Shown here: in pieces, positions 44,201-55,450 of the stretch
How the letters are laid out: the number at the start of each line of letters is the position of its first letter
Numbering within the stretch: position 1 is the first letter of the stretch
NCBI RefSeq assembly: GCF_963662255.1
Contig: NC_085049.1
Coordinates: 66,411,479-66,475,478 of the forward strand
DNA: 64,000 nucleotides
From: Cinclus cinclus
Lineage: Eukaryota > Chordata > Aves > Passeriformes > Cinclidae
Direction of reading: 5' to 3'
Program-made: the position numbers and the translations under genes
Notes under the pieces: model-generated
Told to the model about the DNA's origin: nothing
Databases searched by the model: none
What the model saw: the letters and a program-made list of their open reading frames with translations, nothing else

Positions 44201-47200
44201 TCTGTCCTTGGCAAGGGACACTTGTCGCGGAGCCACGGCGCTGTTCCGAGGCCCGAGGAGGCAGCCGGGTTCGGGGATGGAGGTCGGGGCTCTGATTCCT
44301 CCGGGAAGGACAGATTTGCCTTCCCCTTCCCACCTGTCCCAGCCCAGCTCCGCGCCTCACCAAGCTCCGAGGCCTTCCGGGTGGATCTTTCAGATTCCCG
44401 AGTCCTTCCCACAGACCCGGACACTTCCCATCAATCCGAGCCCTTCCCTGTGCACCCATCCCAATGTCCCCAGCTGTTCTCAGTGCACCCAACCAGCTGT
44501 CCCCAGCCGTTCCCAGTGCATCCATCGCAATGGGCCCGCCCAGTCCTTCCCAGAACATCCATACCACTGTTCCCAGTCCTTCCCAGTACATCCATCGCAC
44601 TGTTCCCAGGCCTCAAAAGTACATCCATCCCACTGTCCCCAACCCTTCCAAATGCATCCATCACACTGCCCCCAGGCCTTCCCAGGGCATCCATCACACT
44701 GTTCCCAATCTTTTCTGGTGCATCGAAGCCACTGTCCCCAGTCCTTCCCAGTGCATCCAGCACACGGTCACCAGCCCTTCCCAGTAGATCCACGTCATGG
44801 TCCCCAGCCTTTCACAGGGCATGCATCCCACTGCCCCCAGCCCTTCTCAGTAGATCCATCGCACTGTCCCCAGTCCTTCCCAGTGCATGCATCCCACGAT
44901 TCCCAGCCCATCCCAGTACATGCATCCCACAGTCCCCAGCGCTCCCCAGTACATCCATCCCACTTTCCAGAGCCTTTCCCAATGCATCCTTCCCACTGTC
45001 CCCAGCCATTCCCAGTAAATCCATCCCACTGTTTTCTGTCCTTCCCCATGCATCCATCCCACTGTCACCAGCACTTCCTAGTAGATCCATCACACTGTCC
45101 CCAGCCCATCCCAGTGCATCCATTCCACTGCCCCCAGCCCTTCACAGTGCATTCATCCCACTGTCCCCAGCCTTTCCCAGTGCGTCCTTCACACTGTCCC
45201 CAGCCCTTCCCAGTAAATCCATCCCACTGTCACCAGCCTTCCGCAGTAGATACATCTCATTGTCCCCAGCACTTCCCAGTAGATCCATCCCACTGTTCCC
45301 AGTCCTTCCCAGAGGATCCATCCCACTTTCCCCAGCCTTTCCCAGTGCATCCTTCCCACTGTCCCCAGACCTTCCCAGAGGATCCATCCCACTTGCTCCA
45401 GTCCTTCCCAGTGCATCCATCCCCCTGCCTCCAGCCCTTCCCAGTAGATCCATCCCACTGTCCCCAGCCCTTCACTGTGCATCCATCCCACTGCCCCAGC
45501 CCTTCCAAGTGCATCCTTCCCAATATCCCGAGCCCTTCCCAGTGCATCCATCCCACTGTCACCAGCACTTCCCAGTAGACACATCTCACTGTCCCCAGCC
45601 CTTCCTTGTGCATCCATCCCAGTGCCCCCAGACCTTCCCAATGCATCCATTCCACTGTCCCAAGTATTTCCCAATGCATCCTTTCCACGGTGCCCAGCCC
45701 TTCCCTGTAGATCCATGCCACTGTCCCCAGTCCATCCCAGTTCATCCATCCCACTGTCACCAGCCCTTCCCAGTAGATCCATCCCACGGTCCCCAGCACT
45801 TCCTTCTGCATCCTTCCCACTGTCCCCACACTTCCCAGTCCATCCATTCCACTGTGCCCGCCCAGTTCTTCCTAGTACATCCATCCCACTGTTCCCAGTC
45901 TTTCCCAGTAGATCCATGCCATAGTAACCAGTCCATACTACTATATGCATGCCACTGTCCCCACTCCTTCCCTGTAGATTCATGCCACAGCCCGCAGCTC
46001 ATACCAGCGTATCCATCCCACTGTTCCCAGTGCTCACCATTACATCCATCCCACTGTCCCCAGCCCTTCCCAATGTATCCATCATACTGTCCCCAGCTGT
46101 TCCCAGTACATCCATCCCACTGTCCCCAGGTCTTCCCAGTACATCCATCCCTCTGTCCCAAGTCCATTCCAGTGAATCCATCCCACTATCCCCAGGTCTT
46201 CCCAGTACATCCATCCCTCTGTCCCAAGTCCATTCCAGTGAATCCATCCCACTATCCCCAGTCCTTCCCAGTAGATCTATGCCGCTGTCCCTAGCCCTTC
46301 CCAGTAGATCCATGCCACTATGCACAGTCCTTTGCAGTGCATCCATCCCACTGTCCCCAGCCATTCCCAATGCATCCATCCCACTGTCCCTAGCTCTTCC
46401 TTGTGCATCCATTCCACATTGCCTGCTGAGTCCTTCCCAGTATACCAATAGCAGTCTTCCCAGTCCTTACCAGTAGATCTAAGGCACAGTCACTAGTCCT
46501 TTCCAGTAGATCCATACCACTGTCCCCAGCCCTTCCCAGTAGATCCATGCCAGAGTCCGTAGGTCATCCCAGCCTATCCATCCCACTATCCCCTGTCCTC
46601 GCCACTACATCCATCCCACTGTTCCCGGCCCTTCCCAATGCATCCATCCCACTGTCCCCAACTCTTCCCAGTGCATTCTTCCCACAGTTCCCGGCCCTTC
46701 CCTGTAGATTGATCCTAGTGTCCCCAGGCCTTCCAAGTACATCCATCCCACTGTCCCCCGCTCTTACCCATGCATGCATCCCTCTGTCCCCAGCCCTCCC
46801 CAGTGCATCCATCCCAGTGTATCCATCCCAGTGTCCCCAGCCCTTCCCAGCAGATCCATCCCAGTGTTCCCAAGCCTTCCCAGTAGATCCATGCCATAGT
46901 CCCCAGTCCTACTCAGTATATCCATGCCACTGTCCCCAATTCTTCCCAGCAGATTCATGCCACAGTCCACAGATCATCCCAGCTTATCCATCCCACTGTC
47001 CCCAGTCCTTCCCAATGCATCCATCCCACTGTCCCCAGCCCTTCCCAGTAGCTCCATGCCACTGTCCATAGTCCTTCCCAGTACAACCATCCCACTGTCC
47101 CCAGCCCTTCCCAGTGCATCCATCCCACTGTCCCTAGCTCTTCCTTGCACATCCATCCCACTGTGCCTGCCCAGTCCTTCCCAGAACTTCCATACTACAG

Positions 47201-48679
47201 TTCCCAGTCCTTCCCAGTATATCTAAGGCACAGTCACTAGTCCTTCCCAGTAGATTCATGTCACTGTCCTTTGGCCTTCCCAGTAGATCCATGCCAGAGT
47301 CCGCAGGTCATCCCAGCCTATCCATCCCACTGTCTCCAGTCCTCACCAGTACATCCATCCCACTGTTCCCAGTCCTTCCCAATACATCCATCCCACTTTC
47401 CCCAGCCCTTCCCAATACATCCATCCCACTTTCCCCAGCCCTTTCTAGTGCATCCTTCCCATGTTGCCCAACCCTTCCCAGTACATCCATCCCACTGTCC
47501 CCAGCACTTCCCACTACATCCATCCCACTGTCACCAGCCCTTCCTTGTGGATCCATCCCACTGTGCCTGCACAGTCCTTCCCAGTAGATCCGTGCCACTG
47601 TCCCCAGCCTTTCCCAGTAGATCCATGCCAGTGTCCCCAGCTCATCCTAGTGCATCCATCCCACTGTCCCATGTCCTTCCCAATAAATCCATCCCACTAT
47701 CCCCAGCCCTTCCCTGTGCGTACATCCCACTGTCCCCAGCCCTTCTCCGTAGACCCATCCCTCTGTCGCCACTCCTTCCCAGTGCATCCATCCCCCAGTC
47801 CCGATCTCTTCCCTGCCCATCCTTCCCACCTTCCTCCACCCTCCTGACTGCTGGCCATGGGTTCGAATCCCCTACCCTGCCTCACCCTCGGAATTCCCGG
47901 ATTCTTCAGCAGGACTCACGCTGGGGATGCGGCTGCTGGCACAGATTCCCTCGACGTGCAGCTGCCGGCGGATCTGCCAGGCGAAGAGCCCAGGCTGCTC
48001 CAGCTTCAGCCTTGCGATTCTGGCCACCACGGCGGGGGTGGCCATGCGGGGTTTGCTTCCCCCCATAACCTTGGGCGCCACGTCCCCCGTCCGGTAGTAG
48101 CGGCCCAGGATCTTGCTGACGCAGCCATTGGACACCTGCGGACAAAACTTCAGCACGGGAGGAGGATTTGGAAGGGGAATGAGAGCCCCAGCCCCGGCCG
48201 GGTCGCACCTTGAGGCTGCGGGAGATGTCAGAGCTGCGGGCGCCGCTCTCCGCCAGCGCGATGATTCTCTGCCTCTTGCACGTGGGGAGGGGGCGGCCGT
48301 TCAGGAAGAGCCCCCCGAGCTGGTTCACCCCGCTGGGCCCTGGGGATCGGGATAGGGCTGAAGGGGAGCGGGGCGGCCGGTCCTGCCCTCGCGGCTTCCC
48401 AGGACAGCGCCGGGGCCAGGGGCGGTGGTGCTGAGGGGGTCTGGGGGCCTGGGGCTTGGGGGGCTCGATGCTGGGGGTGGGGGCAGACAGGGAATGGGCG
48501 CACCAGGAAGCAGGGGAAACAACGCATGGAAGACCACGGGGAGAATTTGGGAAGGTCAGGGGGGTGACAGGCTGGAGGGCTGGATGTCACCAGGGGCCGG
48601 GAGGAGCCTGCGGAGCCGCGGGTGAATCAGCCGGGACCCCGCGCCAGGAGCCGCCGCGTTCCTCACCTCGGTGTTGCAT
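41251..48679 (-). CDS. PAX4: Paired box protein PAX4, 10 coding exons
   Basis: PAX4 is a paired/homeodomain repressor needed for beta- and delta-cell fate in mammals. Exons on minus: 48667-48679, 48209-48339, 47920-48135, 43913-43994, 43668-43799, 43285-43367, 42112-42175, 41820-41866, 41512-41635, 41251-41369. All phases join (1011 nt, 336 residues; human about 343-351). The 13-nt first coding piece gives MQHRG, matching the mammalian starts MQQDG and MHQDG as remembered. The paired domain covers about residues 6-131 ([52 protein letters not shown]). The homeodomain is at 174-233 with [13 protein letters not shown]; Ser at position 50 is the paired-class residue. The tail is Pro/Ala/Leu-rich, ending [11 protein letters not shown]4, not PAX6, is favoured by the short tail and by the GCC1-SND1 neighbourhood. 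Exons 8-10 rest on splice phase alone and are less certain. Confidence 0.88.
42826..43020. repeat. Minisatellite gtgccagggaatgt, PAX4 intron 6
   Basis: About nine variants of 'gtgccagggaatgtgc' with a period near 18-21 bp, followed by a C run at 43024-43037. Confidence 0.8.
43435..43530. repeat. Minisatellite ctctggggtg, PAX4 intron 5
   Basis: Short array of 'ggggtgctctggggcactc' and 'ggggtggtttgggatgctct'-like words in about 10-bp steps, between exons 5 and 6. A 25-base C run (43595-43619) lies nearer exon 5. Confidence 0.75.
44420..47830. repeat. Minisatellite of ~100 copies, 33-bp unit, PAX4 intron 3
   Basis: The plus strand repeats the 33-bp consensus formed by 'cagtgcatccatcccactgt' followed by 'ccccagcccttcc', for 3.4 kb without interruption. 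Neighbouring units differ by 2-6 changes. Subsets such as 'agatccatgcca' and 'acatccatccca' units alternate, and some multi-unit blocks recur, so the array has higher-order structure. Because 33 is a multiple of three and the unit lacks stops in several frames, long frames (one of 759 codons) run through it on plus and shorter ones on minus. They are products of the repeat and not genes. On minus, which is the PAX4 sense strand, each typical unit contains GGGAAGGGCTGGGGACAGTG followed by GG, a four-tract G-quadruplex motif. Confidence 0.97.
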
Positions 48680-48699
48680 CGTGGAGAGGCTTCAAGGAG

Positions 48700-49100
48700 G
48701 GGGTGGGTGCCTGGGAATTCCCAGTGGGAGACGAGGGATGCCGGTGTCCAGGGCTCAGCCACCACCCTGCTGCGAGGAGAAAGGACAAGGCAGGAATCTT
48801 GGAGCAGAGGATGGAAACACTTCAGGGCAACTTGGGAAGTCCTCGCACTCCGGGCACAGCGCATAAAGACCCGGAAAAGGTCACAGGGCTCTGGAGATGC
48901 TCGGGAGACACCGGGAATGCTGCCTGTGCTGCCTGCACCGGGCAGCCACCGGCACGGGATGGAGCCGGCGTAGCCGAGCCCCATCCCCAGCTCCCGCAGA
49001 GCTTCCCTGGACACCCCACGGGGGACAGGGGGGGTCCCCACTCCGGCCCCGCCCCAGCTGAGTGCCGGGATCCACAGGGAACGGCGGGGTTCCCCCACCA
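48700..49100. other. PAX4 upstream region, no gene seen
   Basis: Unique GC-rich sequence directly 5' of the first coding piece of PAX4. No TATA box is evident. The PAX4 transcription start is expected here or just beyond. Confidence 0.35.
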
Positions 49101-49107
49101 CCCTCCC

Positions 49108-49316
49108 AGACAGGAATTCCTTCCCAAGATCCCATCCATCCCTGCCCTCTGGCAGTGGGAAGCCATTCCCTGTGTTCTGTCCCTTCATTCCTTGTCCCCA
49201 GTCCCCCTGCAGCTCTTCTGGAGCTCCTTCAGGCGCTGGCAGGGGCTTTGAGCTCTCCCTAGAGCTCTCTCCTCTCCAGATGAACATCCCAGCTCCCCCA
49301 GCCTGGCTCCACAGGG
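49108..49316 (-). mobile_element. CR1 fragment upstream of PAX4
   Basis: Reverse-complement internal piece from 'caggaattccttcccaagat' to 'cagcctggctccacagggtt'; both ends of the usual 3' region are missing. Confidence 0.8.
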
Positions 49317-49319
49317 TTT

Positions 49320-50075
49320 CCCGGCAGGATTCCCGCAGAGACACTGGTGCCAATGCCTTTCCTGCCGGGCATTGCTGGGCAGCGGCAGAGGTGCCACCGA
49401 GCCTGGCGGCTGCTGCTCCCCCCACGGCCTTGCCCGAGCCCCCAGTTTGCCTGGGATCTCACCAGGAACACCCTAAACCCACCCCCTAGACACCCCCAGC
49501 GTGAAGCTTTCCCTGCCACAGCCCCCAAATCCCACTGCGCCTCTTCCCTGCACAGCCCGAGGGAGTTGTTTGGCGATACCGACCCTCGGTGACATTCAGG
49601 AAAAGCGACATAAATCCAACAGCAGGGACAAGTCCGCAGGTGAACAGCAAAGCCGAGGTGCATCCCATCGCCCTCTGCTCAGAGAGGGATGCATCGCCCT
49701 GGAGCGCTGCACAGAGGCTGCTCCAGGAAGGAGGGAACAGGACACGAGTCCCATCGGGGGCCCGAGAAGCCCCCCCGGCATTCCCTGGCTTGGCCTGTGT
49801 TGTGCCCCGAGGTGAAACAAGGATTTCTTCCCGACGGGGAGCTGGGAGCATTGGGAAAGCCGAGCCGGGAGCCCTCGCTGCCTCCTGGATGGTGCCGAGG
49901 AGCCCTGAGCCCGGGATGAGCTTGGCCTCTGTGCAGCACAGGGACCAGGAGCCAGCGGGGACCGAGCCGGAGCTGGGAACTCCCGGGGACCCCAAAGCTT
50001 CTCCAGGTCAGAACGCGTTCACCATCAATTCCTACACCGAATTCCTGAAGCTTTTCCCCGCAGGGAAAGATGCTC
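49320..50075. other. Intergenic, no gene seen
   Basis: Unique sequence with several open frames on both strands, none with recognisable protein features or convincing exon borders. Confidence 0.35.
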
Positions 50076-50079
50076 GAGA

Positions 50080-51500
50080 GAGCGGCAATGCCCGGAGCCG
50101 CGCAAGGAGGTACCTGTGGAGCCTCAGAGGAGCCGGACCGGATCGTCCCGGGAGCCGGGCGGGCGCTCAGTGCCGGCAGCGGGGCCGTGATGTCACGGCA
50201 GGAGGGAGAGGAGGACGGGGAGGAAGGGGCGGCCCGATGTAACCGCGCCCAGAACACGCGCCAGCACACGGGGGGCTCCAGCGGGACTCAGGGGCTCTCG
50301 GGGCCCCCCTGGGCCGGGCACGGAGTCGGTGCCGGGTGAGCGCAGGTGTTTCAGCACCTGCGGCCGGCGGACAGCACGGCCCCGCTGCGTACCCGCGCCC
50401 CGGAGCATCCCCGGGGATCTCCGGCCGGAGCCCCCCGAGGGGCTTCGCTCCCGCGTCTGTCCCGCAAAACAAACAGGGACATATGGGATTCAATCATAAA
50501 TCCAGATTCGCTTTTATTACATCGATTTAATTTATTTTGGGTGCTGAACAAATAGAAGGCGGCCCCCGGCGTGGTGGCTGGGCCCCGGCGGGGACTCCCC
50601 GGTGTGTTCCAGCAGAGGAACCGGCACAGATGGCCCCTTCTTGGAAGATTAAAAAAAACCCCAACGTTGTAAACCTTTCAAGTAAAATATTTGAAGAGCA
50701 AATATTAGCCAGCGAGGAGCCCATCACCGTGGCCCTCCGCGCCCGGCCCCGCGAGTCATCCAGCGTTATTTGCACCCCGGCCCCGGCCCCCGGGCTCCGC
50801 ACAACTGCACGCCTTTGGAAAATACCATATGCTCCGAATTACATATTAACCACAGCCCTGCGGGGCCCGGGCCCGGCTCCGGCCCCCGGGGAGCCGCCGC
50901 GCTACCCCCCCGCCGCCCCCGGGGCGCCCCGGCTGTCCCACACCCCGCACTAGGGTTCGGGTTCCGGCGGCGCGGGGAGCGCCGGCAGCCAGAGCTGGGC
51001 CCCCCTCCGCTCCGTCCCGGCCGCCCGGGACCCCCCCCGCTCCGTCCTGGCTCTGGGGGAGCCCCCGTGGAGTCCCCGGGCCGGGCCAGCCCCGTGCGTA
51101 ACGCGGCCGCGGGGAGCGGAGCGCGGGGCTCGGCACGGGGCTTGGGGATCCGGGCCCGGCCCTGTCCCCCTGTCCCCGGGCCCGGGCGGGGGGCGGCGCG
51201 GGGGGCTCCGGGTCGGTCCCGGAGCGGCGGGGCTCCCACCGGGGCTGTGCGCGCTAGGAGCGGGCGCGCCGGGCTCCGGAGCGCACGGCCCCGGCTGGCG
51301 CCTCGGCGCTGCCGGGCCAGCCCCGCGGTGCCCTGAAGGCGGGAGGAGCCCCCAGAGCCGCCCGATGCTCGGGGAGCCCGGGGGAACCCCGCGGGCCCCG
51401 GCGGGAGGAGGAGGCGGCGGGCACAGGGCAGTGCGTCCCTGGCGCGGCTCGGGCGCGGAGGCTGCTGCGGCCTCGGGCACCGGAAAACCGGGACGGGGAG
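50080..51500. promoter_or_regulatory. Orphan CpG island between PAX4 and SND1
   Basis: CpG-dense on both sides of a central AT-rich block (50460-50720). No coding exon is recognised. The island is 4.5 kb from the SND1 promoter and 1.4 kb from PAX4 exon 1, so it could be a distal PAX4 promoter, an enhancer or the start of an unannotated transcript. Confidence 0.45.
50460..50860. other. AT-rich block inside the CpG island
   Basis: Holds 'tttattacatcgatttaatt', 'aatatttgaagagcaaatat' and, after a GC patch, 'aatacatatta'-like words near 50840. The abrupt compositional change is conspicuous; no known repeat is recognised. Confidence 0.35.
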
Positions 51501-52080
51501 AGGCAGGAGGAGAGCGGAGGAGAGGGGCAGAGAAGGGGAGGGGGAGATGTGGAGAGGGGGAGATGTGGGGAGGTGGAAAGAGAGATGAACACATGGAGAG
51601 GAAAGACGGAGACAGAGATGGAGAGAGGGTGAAATGGAGAGGTAGAGACGTGGAGAGTTGGAGTCAGGAAGAGACAGGGAGAAGGAGAAGTGGGGACGGG
51701 AGATATGGGGACATGGAGAGGAGAGGTAGAGAGCCACAGATGGAGAGGTGGTGAAAAGGATAGATGGAGAGGAGGAGATGAGAGGAGGAGAGATGGAGAC
51801 ATAAAGACATGGAGAGGTGAAAAGACAGGTGGAGAAACGCTAAAATGGAGAGGTGGAGAGATGGAGACCGAATTATGGAGACACGGAAAGGCGGAGAGGT
51901 GAGGGTGCAAAGACATGGGATGATGGAGAGGTGGGGAAAGGAGAGGTGGAGAGGGGTGGAGGGGTAATCAGGGAGATCGGAGAGGTACAAAGGCAAAGCT
52001 GGAGCGGTGGAGACAGATTTGAAGACGTGGAGGTGGGAACAGAGCTCTGGAGAGGTGTAGGGAAGATCCAGGATACACCG
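51500..52080 (+). repeat. Purine-rich array, gatggagaggtgg-type
   Basis: About 580 bp of nearly pure A/G on plus, built from 'acatggagaggtggagagat'-like words at a loose 12-20 bp spacing. Confidence 0.85.
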
Positions 52081-52609
52081 CGGCAGCTGCAGTTGTGCTT
52101 CTGCGAGCTTCCCCTGCTCCTCAGGGAAGAGCTTTTGCAGGGATTTTGGGGATGCTGAGCGTCCCAGGGACGGTGTGGGGATGCTTCCCTTGGAAAGGCC
52201 ATGAATGCTGGGCAGGCTGGGCTTTCAGCAGCTGGCACACGATGGCTCTGCCCTCGCGGCCCGGGAATGCCGTCACACAGTAGGGGATGCGGGGGAGGGG
52301 GGGGGGGGGGGGGGGCGCCCGAGTGTCCCCTTATGCTTCCTCCCTGGTCACTCCAGCTGGAGCTGGGAGGAAGGAAAGAAGGGACAGAGGGGACAGAAGG
52401 GACAGAAGGAAAAGAAGAAGCCGGTCCCCACTGTCCCCAAGCAGGATCAGGCACGTGTTGTGGTCCCCGGGGGCTGTGGGAGGAGCACAATGCTCCGGTG
52501 TCCCAAAGGAGGGCGTGTCCCAGGAAAGGCGCTCATGGCAGCGGCTCAGCAGGGAGGGGGTGTCCCCCAGGCTCTGTCGGGGACTTTGCAGGGGACCGGG
52601 ATCCAACTG

Positions 52610-52900
52610 AGTGGATCCATCATCTTCTCCTTCACCTTTGTCTCCATCTCCATTTCCATCTGCTTCTTCATTCCTCTTTCCATCTTTATTTTTGCTTCCA
52701 TATTCTTTTCCGTCTTTGTCTCCATCTCCATCCATATTTTGTCTCCATCTTTGTATCATTTTCCCCTCCTGTTTTCATCTCTGCTCTTATCTCCATCTCA
52801 TCTCCTCTTCCACTCCCAGACCATCTCCATCTCCATTCCCAATCCCATTCCCCACCTCCATTCCTGTTTCCATCCCATGGATCTCCATCTCCACCTCTGT
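52610..52900. repeat. Pyrimidine-rich array, ccatctccatttc-type
   Basis: Roughly 290 bp of words such as 'tctccatctccatttccatc' in 6-bp steps, C/T on plus. A 19-base G run (52297-52315) lies to the left. Confidence 0.85.
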
Positions 52901-53269
52901 GTCCCTGGGCTGTTCCAGTGGGAGGAGCCAGGAGAGCCCCGTGCCAGACCCGGCCGTGGCTCAAGGACCATTCCCTCTCCAGTGTCCCATCCCTGATCCC
53001 ACCCACCATGTCCAGAAGGATTTTACCCTCTGCAGATGGTGTCACTCCAGGGTGTGGTGAGCCCCCTCCCTGCCTGGGAGCCAGGGACAATGGATCCCCG
53101 TCCCCATTCCATGCTGACACCAGGACCAGGAGTGTGCTGGGGACTGGGTTCTTAGAGCTGGGAAGGGACACAGGGAAGTGATGGGACCCCACAGGGACAA
53201 TGGGTGAGGAGCTGGCAGGAAGGAGGGGACCCGCACTGCCAGAGGAGTAACAGCAGCACTGCTCAGGAA

Positions 53270-53530
53270 TGGGACACGGGGTGGCACAGGAACAGGGACA
53301 AGGAGAGGGTGGAACTAGGATGTGGAGGGACATGGGAACAGCGACATGGAGGGACATAGGAACAGGGACAGACACAGCACCAGGGACATGGAAGGACGTG
53401 AGAACAGGGACATGGAGAGGTTGGAACAGGCACGTGGAGGGTCATGGGAACAGGCACATGGAGAGGGTGGAATAGGGACGTGGAGGGGATGGAACACGGA
53501 CACAGAGGTGTACAGGAACAGGGAATGCTA
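53270..53530 (+). repeat. Minisatellite ggacatggaacaggg
   Basis: About a dozen variants of 'agggacatggagaggttgga' and 'ggaacagggacatggaggg' with a period of about 16-24 bp. Confidence 0.8.
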
Positions 53531-53879
53531 TTGTCACAGGAGATTTCCACAGCAAGGCAAAGCTGCCAAAGCGCCATAGCTCATTCCTGGGATTTGGTCT
53601 GGAATTCAGTGTTTGCAGTCTCTGAGTGGCACTGGCAGGAGCGGCAGAGCCCCCATCCCACAGGGAACATCTGCCAGCGCCTCAAAGGAGCCAGGTCTCA
53701 GGCTGCGCACAGGGACGGCTGCTGGGATAAGGGGATTTGGGGATTGCCATCCTTTGCCATTATGGTGCTCCACACCCAGCTCCCGGTGTTCCCTGTCCTC
53801 ATCCCAGCTCAGACCTGGCTCCCAGAGGGCAAAGGGACAAGGTGAAGCTCCCAGGGAATATACTCAGCATTCTCATCTC

Positions 53880-54005
53880 TGGCTGGGCAGGACATTTGGG
53901 CTGGGAGCACCTGGGACAGTGGGAGGTGTCCCTGCCTTGGCAGGAGTGGCACTGGAGGGGCTCTGACGTCCCTTCCCACCCAACCATCCCAGGATTCCCT
54001 GATTT
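53880..54005 (+). mobile_element. CR1 3' end
   Basis: From 'ggctgggcaggacatttggg' to 'caaccatcccaggattccct'. Confidence 0.85.
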
Positions 54006-54009
54006 CCCT

Positions 54010-55450
54010 CCCTCTGTCGCTCCTTTCTGCACGTCCACGGCTGTTTTGCACCATTCTGGCTTTCTCCCCGCAGAAGGTTGCCCTGCTCCTCGCTGAGCAC
54101 TAGAAGGTCTGGAAAATCCCATTCTTTCCTCCTGCAGAAAGCACAGGTGGAAGTTAAGAGCCCAGATGACTCAGCCAACCAAAAAAACAGTTTATCCCCA
54201 CGTTCCCACCTACAATTTCACTTTCTTTTCCATCAAAAGAAAGTAAAATCCATCAAAATGATGATTATTGAAAGATTTGGGCCAAATGAGGCAATACGGG
54301 GGCTTGAAGGCATCCTCCCTATTGCCTCTGACAGGACGCAGGGCAAGATGGGACAGTGACATGATGAGGAGTGGGCCCAGAAATTCCATGAATCAGGATA
54401 ATGGAGCTACTTTTCCATGTTTTTGGGCAGAGATTTCCCGCCCCGAAAAGGGGGCTAAATACTAAAAACGAGGGAAAAAAAACCCGTGGAAATTAATAAA
54501 TTATTATCAAAGGGCTGGAGCAGGGAGATCAGAAGTTGGGAGGTTGAGGTAAGTAGGGAGAGAGCAGGAAGATGATTCCTAATGGACTGGGAGACTTTGG
54601 CACAGCCAGGGCAGTAAAACCCTGGAGCGGGACCCTCTGGAAAAGGGGCGAGGGCTGCACCGGGAGCCGCGCGGGGGACACAAACCACGGGGTGAACACA
54701 CATGGGAAAAACCTCGGAAACACGCGGAAAAACTTCAGAATCACGGGGGAAACCTCTGAAACACGGCGCCTCCTGAGGCGGGGGTGGGCAGGAGCGGGTG
54801 GGATCTGCCCCAGGGCGATCCGATCCCCCCCAGGTGTGCTCTGATCCCTCTCAGGTGCGCTCCGATCCCCCCCACCCCTGCGGGTCACGGGTCCCTGCAT
54901 TCCCAGCCCGACCTGCGGCGCCGGTGCCGCTCCGTTCCCATTCCCATTCCCTGCATTCCCTCCGTGGCCACCGCAATCGTCTCCTGTCACCCACAAGTGA
55001 CACGGCTCCGCTCGGGGCTGGAACAGGCGACACCAGGAGTAACACCGGGAGCATCCCGAACGTCTCCCAAGGGGCGGGGGCTTGTCCGGGGGGGTGACAC
55101 AGGACACGGCGGGAGTGAACCCCCGCTCCGGGCTGGGGACACTCAGGAACGGGAGGGATCCCTAGAGTGATGGGCAGTGTCCGTGTTCCCTGCTGGCGTC
55201 CTCTGCCAGCACTGGTGGCACTGGGTGACCTCAGGTGCTACAGGCCACCTCACCTGGCGCTGCCACTGTCCCCGGTCCCCTCGCAGAACGCGGGTGGCCC
55301 CGGCAGCGTGGGGTGTCTATGAGCGGGGATGGTTTGGAGTGCGGGATGGGAGCGACCCCCGGGCATCGGGACCGTCCCTGCCAGCGTCCCTAAACCAGCC
55401 ACGGCTGGGTGCGCCACTTTCACCCCAAACCCGGGGCCGTGATGGGCTAG
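54010..55450. other. Intergenic, no gene seen
   Basis: The left part (54150-54560) is AT-richer unique sequence; the right part becomes CpG-rich towards the SND1 promoter. No exon or repeat family is recognised. Confidence 0.4.

Noticed and set aside
44015..46294. 759-codon open frame on plus, [15 protein letters not shown] repeats
   Set aside because: It is produced by the 33-bp minisatellite, whose period is a multiple of three. Several other frames in the same array are also open, and it lies antisense in PAX4 intron 3.
47860..47873. gggttcgaatccc, a perfect tRNA B-box
   Set aside because: No A-box or cloverleaf can be found upstream at the right distance; it is probably a chance word at the end of the minisatellite.
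42112..48339. Assignment of the paired/homeodomain gene to PAX6
   Set aside because: The paired domain has PAX4-like substitutions, the homeodomain is followed by a short tail, and GCC1 and SND1 flank it as they do human PAX4.
51500..52080. Purine tract as part of an LTR element
   Set aside because: No terminal repeats, primer-binding site or coding remnants flank it; it fits a simple tandem array.
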